Shown: positions 28,042 through 36,539 of the stretch, piece after piece
Layout of the letters: the number at the start of each line of letters is the position of its first letter
Numbering within the stretch: the first letter of the stretch is position 1
Assembly (NCBI RefSeq): GCF_020889625.1
Contig: NZ_CP086382.1
Location: 1 to 64,000, forward strand
DNA from: Deinococcus radiophilus
GTDB lineage: Bacteria > Deinococcota > Deinococci > Deinococcales > Deinococcaceae
Length of the DNA stretch: 64,000 nucleotides
Reading direction: 5' to 3'
The notes under the pieces: model-generated
What the model was told of the DNA's origin: nothing
The model's input: only the letters and a program-made list of their open reading frames with translations
Databases searched by the model: none
Position numbers and translations under genes: made by a program

Positions 28042-28055
28042 GGATAAGATTATCC
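28042..28055. promoter_or_regulatory. Palindromic operator between globin and Rrf2 genes
   Basis: GGATAA-GA-TTATCC, a perfect 14-bp palindrome, lies 45 bases from the globin start and 94 from the Rrf2 start. Such sites in divergent promoters of Rrf2 genes are usually bound by the Rrf2 protein. The assignment is inferred. Confidence 0.6.
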
Positions 28056-28149
28056 TGTTTGTATCAGTGTAGGTGCTCTGCCCCTGCAGGTCAACGGCGT
28101 GCTGGCCCCCTCGCTGCGTTCTCTTCGCCCTCCCCCGTCAGGAGTCCAG

Positions 28150-28608
28150 ATGTTTTCTCAGACCGCCGAGTACGCCCTGCGCGCCGTCACTGCCCTGGCC
28201 GAAGCCGCTGCGGACATGGCGGCGAGTAAGCGCTCCAGCCTGAGCGCAGCCGAACTGGCCGCCCGCACTCAGGTGCCGGCCCAGTATCTGTCCAAGGTCA
28301 TGCAGCAACTGACCCGCGCTGAGGTGGTGACGGCGCAGCGCGGCAAGTACGGGGGCTACTGCCTGAGCCGCAGTCCCCAGGACATCCGCCTTCTGGATGT
28401 GGTGAACGCCGTGGACCCGGTGAGCCGGATCCTCAAGTGTCCACTGGACCGCCCGGAACACGCCCACGCCCTCTGTCCGCTGCACCGCGAGATGGACGCC
28501 GCCCTGGCCGAACAGGAACGCCGATTGGCTGGACTCACTCTGGCGTGCTTGCTGCCAGACCGTCCTCAGGCACGCCTGAGCCTTCCGAAAAGTATCCGGC
28601 CTGCTTGA
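28150..28608 (+). CDS. Rrf2-family transcriptional regulator
   Basis: A 152-residue Rrf2 protein from the ATG at 28150 (MFSQTAEYALRA). The winged helix carries A-A-E-L-A-A-R-T-Q-V-P-x-Q-Y-L-S-K-V-M-Q-Q-L and then R-G-K-Y-G-G-Y-C-L-S-R. Cysteines at K-C-P-L, A-L-C-P-L-H and L-A-C-L could form part of a cluster site, but the spacing is not clearly NsrR or IscR, so cluster binding is uncertain. It is divergent from a truncated globin and 26 bases upstream of a YwiC-like gene. NO- or oxygen-responsive control is the likely theme. Confidence 0.85.
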   Translation: MFSQTAEYALRAVTALAEAAADMAASKRSSLSAAELAARTQVPAQYLSKVMQQLTRAEVVTAQRGKYGGYCLSRSPQDIRLLDVVNAVDPVSRILKCPLDRPEHAHALCPLHREMDAALAEQERRLAGLTLACLLPDRPQARLSLPKSIRPA

Positions 28609-28634
28609 AAGAAAGCAAGAAAGAAAGGAATTAT

Positions 28635-29480
28635 ATGTTTCCCCCTGCCTCTGCTGCGCCTGCCGCCCAAGCTGTTCAGACTCGCCCCCGGCGCAAAGTC
28701 GGCGCGGAGTGGGTGCCGGCGGCCCACGGTGCCTGGGCCATGCTGCTGCTCCCGTACCTGGTGGGAATCATGCTGCGGCTGGCAGAAGGCCCACTCCCGG
28801 CCTACATCTGGCCGCTGCTGCCCACCTGGCTGCTGGGCTATTTCGCCTACAACGCACTGACCCTGTGGCTCAAAAGTGGCGGCAAGCCGCGGTATCTCCG
28901 CCCACTCGCGGTCTATACCGGGGCCGCCGCAGTTTTCGGTGGGCTGACGCTGTGGCTGCGCCCTGAGTTGCTGAACTGGGCCCTGGTCTTCACACCGCTG
29001 TTGGGTGTGGGGCTATGGCGGGCGTCGCAACGAGACGACGCTTCATTGCTGGCCCGTGGCTCGGCGGTGGCTGCAGCCTGCCTGGTCAGCGCGGTGGTGG
29101 CCGCCGGGTCACTGGAGCAGACCCTGACGCTGGGCCTGACGCATCCGGTCATCCTGGCCACGCTGGCCCTGTGGGGCTACTTTGGCGGCACGCTGCTGTA
29201 TGTCAAGACCATGATCCGCGAACGCGGCAGTGCCCGTTATCAGGCGTGGTCGCTGGGCTTTCACCTGCTGGTGCTGGCGGCGGCCAGCTGGACCGCCACG
29301 CAGGGCACGCTGGGCTGGAACCTGCCCGTTTTCTTCGGTTTGGCGGCCTTCCGCGCGGCGCTGATGCCGCAACTGGAGCGCCTGCGCGGCAAACGCACCA
29401 CCCCCCGGCAAGTCGGGCTGCTCGAATTCGCGCTGAGCGTGCTGCTGCTGTGGGTGCTGCCGGGTGCCACAGCCGGCTGA
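28635..29480 (+). CDS. YwiC-like integral membrane protein
   Basis: A 281-residue polytopic protein with eight or so hydrophobic helices. The motif W-V-P-A-A-H-G-A-W-A-M-L-L-L-P-Y near the N-terminus and the later Y-F-G-G-T-L-L-Y-V-K-T-M-I-R-E-R-G identify the YwiC family. B. subtilis ywiC lies among fnr/nar genes of anaerobic nitrate metabolism. Function is unknown. GAAAGGAA precedes the ATG at 28635. Probable two-gene transcript with the Rrf2 regulator, which supports a link to nitrogen oxide or haem-copper respiration. No nar or nor genes are in the window. Confidence 0.8.
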   Translation: MFPPASAAPAAQAVQTRPRRKVGAEWVPAAHGAWAMLLLPYLVGIMLRLAEGPLPAYIWPLLPTWLLGYFAYNALTLWLKSGGKPRYLRPLAVYTGAAAVFGGLTLWLRPELLNWALVFTPLLGVGLWRASQRDDASLLARGSAVAAACLVSAVVAAGSLEQTLTLGLTHPVILATLALWGYFGGTLLYVKTMIRERGSARYQAWSLGFHLLVLAAASWTATQGTLGWNLPVFFGLAAFRAALMPQLERLRGKRTTPRQVGLLEFALSVLLLWVLPGATAG

Positions 29481-29488
29481 CTTGCCCT

Positions 29489-30310
29489 TTACCCCAGCGC
29501 CACATCCAGGATCATCATCATCACAAATCCACCGAGGGCCGCTTGGGTGGCCAGGTCGGTGTACCCAGAGCGCTGAGATTCAGGAATCAGTTCCTCAATC
29601 ACCACGAAGATCATCGCGCCCGCCGCGAAAGCCAGGGCGTAAGGCAGGATCGGCAGGGCGCTGCCCACGAACAATGCTCCGAAATAGCCACCGACCGGTT
29701 CGACCAGCGCAGAGGCCTGACCGAACATGAACGCCCGCCAGCGCGAGAGGCCCGCCGCGTACAGCGGCAAGGCGACCGCCAGGCCTTCAGGAACGTTCTG
29801 GAAGCCGATCCCGAGGCTCAGCGCCAGCGCACTGCCCAGTGAGCTGCCCTCCACGTCCAGGGCCGCGCCCCCGTAACTCACGCCGATGGCCATGCCTTCG
29901 GGCAGGTTATGAATGGTCATGGCTGCGAGCAGCAGCGCACCCTGCGACCAGGGCACCTTGACTCCCTCAGCCTGCTCGCGGGAAAAGCCAGGGTGCAGGT
30001 GCGGCAACACCTTGTCCAGCAGCCCCACGAAAGCTGCACCCAGCAGTAAACCGCCTGCCGCCGGAACCCAGGGAAGCATGCCCAGGCCCTCGGCCATTTC
30101 GATGGCGGGGCTGAGCAGCGACCAGAAACTGGCCGCCAGCATCACTCCGGCGGCCAGGCCCTGCGCGACGGTCAGCAATCTGGGGCTGATGTTGCGTGCG
30201 AACAGTACGAAGGAAGCCCCCAGCGCTGTCAGGGACCAGGTAAAGATGGTGGCGGCCAACGCTTGATGAGGTGGGGTCAGGGTCTGCAAAAAAATCGTGA
30301 TGCTGTCCAC
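29489..30310 (-). CDS. ZIP-family metal transporter
   Basis: A 273-residue ZIP/GufA-type permease for zinc, iron or manganese. Helix IV and V metal motifs are clear: M-T-I-H-N-L-P-E-G-M-A-I-G-V and G-I-G-F-Q-N-V-P-E-G-L-A-V-A-L-P, with an L-x-P-H-L-H-P loop between earlier helices. The open frame extends to 30379, but the upstream part is not family-like; a GTG at 30310 (VDSITIFLQTL) with AGGG upstream is preferred. Ends convergent with the YwiC-like gene, nine bases apart. Substrate cannot be assigned. Confidence 0.85.
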   Translation of the reverse strand: MDSITIFLQTLTPPHQALAATIFTWSLTALGASFVLFARNISPRLLTVAQGLAAGVMLAASFWSLLSPAIEMAEGLGMLPWVPAAGGLLLGAAFVGLLDKVLPHLHPGFSREQAEGVKVPWSQGALLLAAMTIHNLPEGMAIGVSYGGAALDVEGSSLGSALALSLGIGFQNVPEGLAVALPLYAAGLSRWRAFMFGQASALVEPVGGYFGALFVGSALPILPYALAFAAGAMIFVVIEELIPESQRSGYTDLATQAALGGFVMMMILDVALG

Positions 30311-30388
30311 GGCCCTATTGTGACACACCCGGTCAGGACGCAAGCGGCCCGGCTGCACGGGGCAGGCCGGGCCACACACCAGTCGGGA

Positions 30389-32305
30389 TTATTCCAGGGT
30401 CAGAACATACTCGGCAAAGCCACCTTCGGCGTCACCAACCCGCTTCGCCTGGGCCGGGGCTGTCGGCGCGCCTGCTGGCGAGGTGAACACCTGCAGACGG
30501 GCTCCAGGCACGGGCACCAGTGACCAGTTACCGTCTGCGGTGGGATTCACCGTTCCCTGCGCCTCAAAGTAGCTGATCAGCGCCTGACGGGTTTCGTCGG
30601 GGGAACGCAGAATCACGTTCTCGCCGGTCAGTCCAGGGAAGCCACCGCCGCCGCCAGCGCGGTAATTGTTGGTCGCCACCACAAAGCGCTGATCCGGGCG
30701 TACCGGCTGCCCCTGGTAGGCCAGGTCCACAATGCGGTGGGCGTCTGGGTTGGCCACCTTGCCGTCTGGACCATAACGGCTGGGCTGGCTCACATCAATG
30801 CGGTAGGTCACGCCGTCGATCACGTCGAAGTTGAAAGTGGGAAAGCTCGTATCCACCAGCGCCTGTGGCCCGCTTTTGCCAGGGGTGATCTGGTTGAACT
30901 GCCCGGCGCTGCGTTCCAGCCATTCGCGCAGTTCGTTACCGCTGACCACCACGGCCTGCACGGTGTTGGGGTACACATACAGGTCCGCCACGCTGCGGAT
31001 TGCCAGCTCGCCGGCGGGAATGTCGGTGTAGTAGCTCACGCCCATGCGGCCCCCGGCCTTGAAAGGAGCGGCGGCGCCCAGCACCGGCAGGTCAGCATAT
31101 TCGGTGTCGGCCAGCGCGGCTTTGACGTAAGCGATCTGGGCGTTGTTGACCAGTTGCACGCTGGGATCGTCCTGCACCAGTGCCCAGTAGGAAGAAACCG
31201 GGGCACTCAGGTCGGCCACCTTGGAGCGTACATAGGTCAGGGCGCCCTGGTGGGCCGGAGAGATGCTGGCGGCCACCTGCGGATCGGGCTGCACCAAGGC
31301 CACCTTGCCCGCCTTGTCCCAGACGCGGCGGAGTGATCCCTGCGCGCTGCTGACGCGCCAGTCCTGGGCGGCGGCGTCATAGGTCAGGTTCAGGTCCACC
31401 ACGCCCAGATGTGAGCCCCACGACCCTGGCATCACGACTGGAATGCCGTTGATGGTGCCCCGTTCCAGGTTCACGCCAGGAATGTCCGCATAGGCCTGGC
31501 TGGGAAACTCGGCGTGCGAGTGACCGCTGATCACCGCGTCAATGCCCGGCACCTGGGTCAGGGCGGCGGCGGCGGCCTCACCGCCTGCCCCGGCCCCACC
31601 GATGCCGGTATGCGCCAGCGCCACGATCAGGTCGGCGCCCTCCGCCTGCATCTGGGGAACCACCTGACGGGCCGCTTCTACCATGTCCATCACCTCGACT
31701 TTGCCTTCCAGGTGCGCCTTGTCCCACTGCAGGATCTGCGGCGGGGTAAAGGCAGTGATACCGACCCGCACCACCCGCACTTTGCCTTCGCTGTCACGCA
31801 GCCACATGGGCCGGATCACATAGGGCTGAAAACGGGCCTGGCCGTCCAGCGAGCGCACGTTGGCATTCAGCAGGGGAAAAGGTGAGGTACTGCGCACCTG
31901 ATCCAGAAAGTCCAGCCCGTAATTGAACTCGTGGTTGCCCAGGGCCATGGCGCTGTAGCCCAGGCCACCCATGGTGGCCAGCATCGGGTGGACCTCGCCG
32001 GGCACCAGGGGCTTGATGCGGGCCACATAGTCACCCAGTGGGTTGCCCTGGAGGGTATCGCCGTTGTCCACCAGCAGCACGCCCGGCACTTCGGCACGGG
32101 CTTCACGCATCAGCGTGGCCACATTTTCCAGGCCGTACTCGCCAGTGACCTTGTCCTGGTAGTAGTCGTATCCCAGGGCCGCCATGTGCAGGTCGGTGGT
32201 TCCCAAAATCCGCAACTGAGCCGTCTGGGCCTGAGCCGCCGCCAGTAGAGAAAGCAAGGCCGTCATGGAAAGCAGGCGTAAAGATATCGGTCGCATGAGG
32301 GACAC
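30389..32305 (-). CDS. cpdB: Bifunctional 2',3'-cyclic nucleotide phosphodiesterase/3'-nucleotidase
   Basis: A 638-residue secreted metallophosphoesterase. A signal peptide (about residues 1-28) precedes T-T-D-L-H-M, D-N-G-D-T-L-Q-G-N-P, M-A-L-G-N-H-E-F-N-Y-G, A-L-A-H-T-G and I-S-G-H-S-H, the full dimetal site. The C-terminal 5'-nucleotidase domain follows (residues about 390-580) with V-A-T-N-N-Y-R-A-G-G-G-G-x-F-P-G, the substrate loop typical of CpdB. It releases nucleosides and phosphate from external cyclic nucleotides and RNA breakdown products. Length is normal. Third phosphate-scavenging enzyme class in this window with the phytase and PhoX. Confidence 0.92.
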   Translation of the reverse strand: MSLMRPISLRLLSMTALLSLLAAAQAQTAQLRILGTTDLHMAALGYDYYQDKVTGEYGLENVATLMREARAEVPGVLLVDNGDTLQGNPLGDYVARIKPLVPGEVHPMLATMGGLGYSAMALGNHEFNYGLDFLDQVRSTSPFPLLNANVRSLDGQARFQPYVIRPMWLRDSEGKVRVVRVGITAFTPPQILQWDKAHLEGKVEVMDMVEAARQVVPQMQAEGADLIVALAHTGIGGAGAGGEAAAAALTQVPGIDAVISGHSHAEFPSQAYADIPGVNLERGTINGIPVVMPGSWGSHLGVVDLNLTYDAAAQDWRVSSAQGSLRRVWDKAGKVALVQPDPQVAASISPAHQGALTYVRSKVADLSAPVSSYWALVQDDPSVQLVNNAQIAYVKAALADTEYADLPVLGAAAPFKAGGRMGVSYYTDIPAGELAIRSVADLYVYPNTVQAVVVSGNELREWLERSAGQFNQITPGKSGPQALVDTSFPTFNFDVIDGVTYRIDVSQPSRYGPDGKVANPDAHRIVDLAYQGQPVRPDQRFVVATNNYRAGGGGGFPGLTGENVILRSPDETRQALISYFEAQGTVNPTADGNWSLVPVPGARLQVFTSPAGAPTAPAQAKRVGDAEGGFAEYVLTLE

Positions 32306-32412
32306 CTTAAGCCAGTGCTGTCAGCGCAGTGTGTGGAACACGGCTGGGCAACTGAACCCCAGTTCATAGTTGAGCGGCTGAAGCTCAGGTTTTCTGATTC
32401 AAAGTCCCGACA

Positions 32413-32430
32413 TTCTGTCTGGCGACAGAA
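32413..32430. promoter_or_regulatory. 18-bp palindrome upstream of cpdB / unknown gene
   Basis: TTCTGTC-TGGC-GACAGAA with perfect seven-base arms, 108 bases before cpdB and about 310 before the next gene. It resembles the Deinococcus radiation/desiccation motif in arm sequence style, but that motif is 17 bp with a 3-base centre. The rest of the 434-base gap (32306-32739) contains no credible ORF. Confidence 0.45.
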
Positions 32431-32739
32431 AAGAGACGGCTTTCTGTTACACTCGTTTTCAGGTAGAGAGCTTCCCCCACCAAGGAATCCCCCTTCTCTC
32501 CTTACCTGTCGGCAAGTGTCCTGAGTTCTTCCGGTCCTTGCCCCACTTTGGCGTTTCTATCGGCTGCGTGGCAGTGAGGGCCGGGCCACTGATCCAAGCC
32601 CACTGACCAACCGGCTGCACGCTTACGGAGGTAGATCTCATCTGCCGGGCCACCCGCCTGTGCTCCGAGGAAACCTATCTCACACCTTTGTCTTACCTTC
32701 CCCAGGTGTCAGCACCCTGCCACCACCGAGGTTTCCTGC

Positions 32740-33222
32740 ATGTATGAAGCCATCAGCTTGGCCAAAGTCCACCGTCTGCCCACAGGCACCCGCATCCTGA
32801 CCGTCGGTGAATGGGAGGGTCAGGGGCCGCAGGCCACCCTCCGCACTGTCACTGGCGAATTGGCGCTGCAGCTGCCCGGCGGCACCCTGCCCCGTTCCCA
32901 GGGCCGCGGCGAATTCAGTGGAGTACTGCGGGTAGGCCCCTCTGGACACTGGTTGGAAGTCGAACACTTGAAGGTTCTTGGTCAGCCTGGGCAAGTATAC
33001 CGTGACCGCGCCAGCACCCCGCAGCCCGCCACCGGACCGTTCACCGGAATGCTGAGGGTTTTTCGGTACGGCCAGACGCTCTGGGGGCAGTGCGCCGCGC
33101 AGCGCGTCTACCTGTTGAACTGGCCCAGCGGACAAGGCGGGCTGTTCTATATCGAGGGGCAGCTCCGCCCGGGTTCTCCGCTGCATCTGCAGGTGCATGA
33201 GGCCGAACCGCTCTGCGCTTAG
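32740..33222 (+). CDS. Conserved-looking protein of unknown function
   Basis: A 160-residue protein, start ATG at 32740. It looks real: a long uninterrupted frame with GC-rich third positions and a sensible composition. The sequence is predicted mainly beta strand with many Gly and Pro turns, without signal peptide or membrane helix. Two similar halves (G-x-F-S-G-V-L-R-V and G-x-F-T-G-M-L-R-V at about residues 58 and 101) suggest an internal duplication, perhaps two small beta domains. No family recognised. Alone on the plus strand, between cpdB (divergent) and the siderophore-interacting protein (convergent). Confidence 0.6.
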   Translation: MYEAISLAKVHRLPTGTRILTVGEWEGQGPQATLRTVTGELALQLPGGTLPRSQGRGEFSGVLRVGPSGHWLEVEHLKVLGQPGQVYRDRASTPQPATGPFTGMLRVFRYGQTLWGQCAAQRVYLLNWPSGQGGLFYIEGQLRPGSPLHLQVHEAEPLCA

Positions 33223-33366
33223 GGGTTGCCACCCGGACTGAAGCCACCCGCTGCAGTTCTCAACTGTCCAGCAGGACGGGGCCGAGTCCATGTGACTTAA
33301 CCCCATCCTGCTCAACTGCCCTGTTCCGGGAATCAGCGTTGACCCCGGCAGCACATCCCCAGCGGC

Positions 33367-34329
33367 TCAGTGGGTTTCGTCCACACGCCAGTAACCGCTG
33401 ATCCGGACCTCGGTGGCCGGGAACAGCGCTGTCAGCTGACGCCGCATGGCCTTGGCCGCCTGCACCTCCAGCGCTCCCCAGACCGCGGCCGGAGGCTGAG
33501 TCAGCATGCCCAGCCGGGCCGCAACGGCTTCGCCACTGGTTTCGGTCCGCTGCAGCCAGGTGATCCGGGCCTGGGAGGGGCAGGCCACATCGTCCAAGTA
33601 GGCCTGATCGGCAGGATCGGCCACTTCCAGCAGCACTTCCAGGGGCTGGTTCGCAGGCCAGGTTTCCAGCAAGGCAGCGATGGTAGGCAGGGCCGTTTCA
33701 TCGCCAATCAGCAGGGCAGCGGCCTGGGCAAAGTCCGGCAGTGGCTCATGTCGCCCGCCGCGCACCGTGATCTGATCGCCGGCGCTGAGTGCCTGCGCCC
33801 AGCGGCTGCCCAGGCTGCCACCATGACAGTACACGTCCACCGTCGCCTGCGTGTCCGACACCGACCGCAGGGTGTAGGGCCGTCCATGCTCATGGCCCGG
33901 AATATCGAAGCGGCAAGCGTCTCCGGGACGCCAGTCGTCGCGCGAATCGCCGCAGAGGTCCATGACCAGCCGCCGCATGTTGGGGCTCACGTCCTGGGCG
34001 CTCTGCAGCCGCCAGTGGGCCACCCGCCCCTCGGGTTTCAGACCCAGTCGGCACATCGCTTCAGCCACGGTGGCCTGCAGCGCTTCATGGGGCGGAGCCT
34101 GCACGGCAAAAGGCACAAAGACCTGGGTGGTGCCTGCGTCCGTCACCACATCCAGCGCGGCACCATCGGCATAGAGGTTGGTGATCTGCGCGTGACCCGG
34201 CGCCGCAATCTCGCTAAAGGCCCGCACCGCGTAGAGCAGCTCGGTGATGTGCCCTTCGTTGACATGCTCGATGATGTCGGTGATGTCCTCACCGGTCAGT
34301 GGCGTCCTGGTGGCTGTATCTGTGGTCAT
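33367..34329 (-). CDS. Siderophore-interacting ferric reductase with N-terminal DUF2470
   Basis: A 320-residue fusion. Residues about 10-85 form a DUF2470 domain (I-I-E-H-V-N-E-G-H-I-T-E-L, as in HugZ-type haem proteins). Residues about 105-225 are the FAD-binding SIP domain (M-R-R-L-V-M-D, R-P-Y-T-L-R-S-V). The C-terminal part is the NAD(P)H-like SIP domain (L-L-I-G-D-E-T-A-L-P-T-I-A-A-L-L-E and the final G-Y-W-R motif). SIPs reduce ferric siderophores in the cytoplasm to release iron. AAGGAGG precedes the ATG at 34329; the frame to 34401 is not needed. Divergent from hmuT across a strong palindrome. Confidence 0.9.
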   Translation of the reverse strand: MTTDTATRTPLTGEDITDIIEHVNEGHITELLYAVRAFSEIAAPGHAQITNLYADGAALDVVTDAGTTQVFVPFAVQAPPHEALQATVAEAMCRLGLKPEGRVAHWRLQSAQDVSPNMRRLVMDLCGDSRDDWRPGDACRFDIPGHEHGRPYTLRSVSDTQATVDVYCHGGSLGSRWAQALSAGDQITVRGGRHEPLPDFAQAAALLIGDETALPTIAALLETWPANQPLEVLLEVADPADQAYLDDVACPSQARITWLQRTETSGEAVAARLGMLTQPPAAVWGALEVQAAKAMRRQLTALFPATEVRISGYWRVDETH

Positions 34330-34417
34330 GCCGCTCCTCCTTGGGGACTTCCCCGCTGCGGTGGCCGACAAGAAGGCGCCTCTGCTCCCGCTGCCCACCA
34401 CCGCTTTGGATTAAAAT

Positions 34418-34443
34418 TTGACAAATCCGAGTAAGTTTGTCAA
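34418..34443. promoter_or_regulatory. Palindromic operator/promoter shared by SIP gene and hmuT
   Basis: TTGACAAA and TTTGTCAA, perfect eight-base arms ten bases apart, 88 bases from the SIP start and 141 from hmuT. Each arm reads TTGACA on one strand, so both may also act as -35 hexamers of divergent promoters. An iron-responsive repressor (DtxR/MntR or Fur type) is the natural candidate, but the sequence is not a recognised consensus. Confidence 0.6.
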
Positions 34444-34584
34444 CTTAGCAGATGCAAATCTAACACTCTGCTTGGAGGGCCGAAATCAGGCCGCTTCGGA
34501 CGTGTTTTGATGCACCGATTCGCTGAGCAAGGCCGCCGCACCCGTCCCACCCCCACTCCCTGCCTGTCCTTCTGGAGGATTCCC

Positions 34585-35478
34585 ATGAAAAAAACCCTGT
34601 CTCTGCTGCTGACCCTGAGTGCTGCCCTGACCCTGAACGCCGCCGAAGCCGCTTCAGTCCGTGGCGCTGACGGTGTGACCGTCAACATCAACAACCCCAA
34701 ACGCGTGGTGGCCCTGAACGGCACCACCGTGGAAATCATCTACAAACTGGGCAAGCAAAATACCCTGGTGGGCCGTGATGTCACCGGCACCTTTCCTGCT
34801 GCCGCCGAGCGTCTACCCAGCGTGGGCCACTGGGCGCAGGTGGGCGCCGAAGGCGTGATCAGCCTCAAGCCTGACCTGGTGATCGCCACCGAGGACAGCT
34901 TCATCCACGACAACGCCGTGCTGAAGACCCAGTTGCGCGCCGCGGGCGTGCCGCTGCTGGTCTTGCCCGAAGCCGGCAAGGGGGGCACGGGCGGTTTCCG
35001 TACCCGCGTGAACATGATTGCCCAGGCCTACGGCGCTCAGAACCAGGCCAACGTCCTGATGCGGAACTTCGTGGGTGGACTGGCCACCGCCCGCGCCGCC
35101 AAGCCGACCACCGCGCCCCGCGTGATGTTCCTGTATGCCCACGGCGCGAACGACGCCAGCATCTATGGGCGTGACAACGGTGCCGACAACCTGATCTCAC
35201 TGGCCGGGGGACGCAACGTGGCCAACTTTGCCGGTACCCAGAAGCTGACCGCCGAAGGCGTGGTCCGCCTGAACCCGGACGCCATCATCATGCTGAACCG
35301 GGGCTGGGACGCCATCGGCGGTCAGGCCGGCCTGCTCAAGATGCCCGGTGTGGCCCAGACCAAGGCCGGCAAAAACCGCCGCTTTTACCGCGTAGACGAC
35401 TCGGTCCGCTGGATCGGCCCACGCCTGCCGGAATTCGCGACCAAGCTGGCCCGTGAATGGAAGGCCGACTTCCGTTGA
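34585..35478 (+). CDS. hmuT: HmuT-type haem/siderophore ABC substrate-binding protein
   Basis: A 297-residue class III binding protein. The signal peptide MKKTLSLLLTLSAALTLNAA ends near A-E-A-A; there is no lipobox. The mature part begins with K-R-V-V-A-L-N-G-T-T-V-E-I-I-Y-K-L-G and continues with L-P-S-V-G-H-W-A-Q-V-G-A-E-G-V-I-S-L-K-P-D-L-V-I, the haemin-binding subgroup pattern. GGAGG sits nine bases before the ATG at 34585. The permease start overlaps its end. Next to the SIP and a catecholate cluster, it could carry haem, a ferric siderophore, or both. Confidence 0.88.
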   Translation: MKKTLSLLLTLSAALTLNAAEAASVRGADGVTVNINNPKRVVALNGTTVEIIYKLGKQNTLVGRDVTGTFPAAAERLPSVGHWAQVGAEGVISLKPDLVIATEDSFIHDNAVLKTQLRAAGVPLLVLPEAGKGGTGGFRTRVNMIAQAYGAQNQANVLMRNFVGGLATARAAKPTTAPRVMFLYAHGANDASIYGRDNGADNLISLAGGRNVANFAGTQKLTAEGVVRLNPDAIIMLNRGWDAIGGQAGLLKMPGVAQTKAGKNRRFYRVDDSVRWIGPRLPEFATKLAREWKADFR

Positions 35479-36539
35479 CCGCTTCTGTGCCGCTGTCTCC
35501 GCAGGCGGCGCGCTCACGCCGGGGGGCGCGGGCCGCGCTGCTGCTTTCTGCGCTTCCCTTCGCCCTACTGGCCGCCATGATTCTGGGGGCCGGGATCGGC
35601 GCAGTACAGATCGCCCCAGCCCAGGTGGTCAGCATTGCGCTGGCTCCACTGGGCGTGCAGTGGGCGGCCTTTGAGGAGCAGCAGGCTGCTGTCTTCCAGG
35701 CCATCCGGCTGCCCCGCGTGCTGCTGGGGGCGCTGGTCGGTGCTGGCCTGGGCGTGGCGGGCGCAGCCATGCAGGGTCTCTTTCGCAACCCGCTGGCCGA
35801 CCCTGGCCTGCTGGGCATCTCCAGCGGGGCGGCGCTGGCCGTGGCCGTGACCATCGTGATGGGCCTCAATCTGTTCGGGGTCTATTCGCTGCCGGTTGCC
35901 GCGTTTATCGGCAGCCTGATCACCACGGTCATCATCTACGCGCTGGCGCAGCGGCGGGGCCGACTGGACGTGTCCACCATGCTGCTGGCGGGCATTGCCG
36001 TCAACTCTTTGGCCGGGGCGGGCACGGGCCTGATGACCTTCCTGGCCACCGACGATCAGCTGCGCACCATCACCTTCTGGTCGCTGGGATCGCTGGGCGG
36101 GGCCACCTGGGAATCGCTCGCCACCGCCGCGCCCCTGCTGCTGCTGGGCACCTTGGCGCTGCCGGTCCTGGGGCGGGCACTGGACGCCCTCTCACTGGGA
36201 GAAGCCGGCGCTGAGCACCTGGGCGTCAACGTTCAGGCCATCAAGTGGGCCACCGTCAGCCTGGTGGCGCTGTGTGTCGGCGCCGGCGTGGCTGTAGCTG
36301 GAAGCATCGGCTTTGTGGGCCTGGTGGTTCCGCACCTGCTGCGTCTGATCGGTGGGCCATCCCACCGCTACCTGCTGCCCGCTTCGGCGCTGCTGGGGGC
36401 CACGCTGCTGGTGCTGGCCGACCTGGTTTCCCGCACCGTGGCGGCCCCGGCAGAACTGCCGATCGGGATTGTCACGGCCATGCTGGGCGCGCCGTTCTTC
36501 CTGTACCTGCTGCGGCGTGGCCGGGGAGCGCTGCTGTGA
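35457..36539 (+). CDS. hmuU: FecCD-family ABC permease (HmuU-like)
   Basis: A 360-residue permease with about ten transmembrane helices. Family marks are R-L-P-R-V-L-L-G-A-L-V-G-A-G-L-G-V-A-G-A-A-M-Q, R-N-P-L-A-D-P-x-L-L-G-I-S-S-G-A, S-L-G-E-A-G-A-E-H-L-G-V (ATPase coupling) and G-F-V-G-L-V-V-P-H-L-L-R. The ATG at 35457 lies inside hmuT (22-base overlap). A TTG at 35475, overlapping the hmuT stop as TTGA with GGAAGG ten bases before it, is a good alternative. Stop overlaps the hmuV GTG as GTGA. Confidence 0.92.
   Translation: MEGRLPLTASVPLSPQAARSRRGARAALLLSALPFALLAAMILGAGIGAVQIAPAQVVSIALAPLGVQWAAFEEQQAAVFQAIRLPRVLLGALVGAGLGVAGAAMQGLFRNPLADPGLLGISSGAALAVAVTIVMGLNLFGVYSLPVAAFIGSLITTVIIYALAQRRGRLDVSTMLLAGIAVNSLAGAGTGLMTFLATDDQLRTITFWSLGSLGGATWESLATAAPLLLLGTLALPVLGRALDALSLGEAGAEHLGVNVQAIKWATVSLVALCVGAGVAVAGSIGFVGLVVPHLLRLIGGPSHRYLLPASALLGATLLVLADLVSRTVAAPAELPIGIVTAMLGAPFFLYLLRRGRGALL

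Noticed and set aside
32413..32430. Calling the 18-bp palindrome a true radiation/desiccation response motif
   Set aside because: Centre is one base too long and arm bases differ from the consensus I recall; kept only as an unassigned palindrome.
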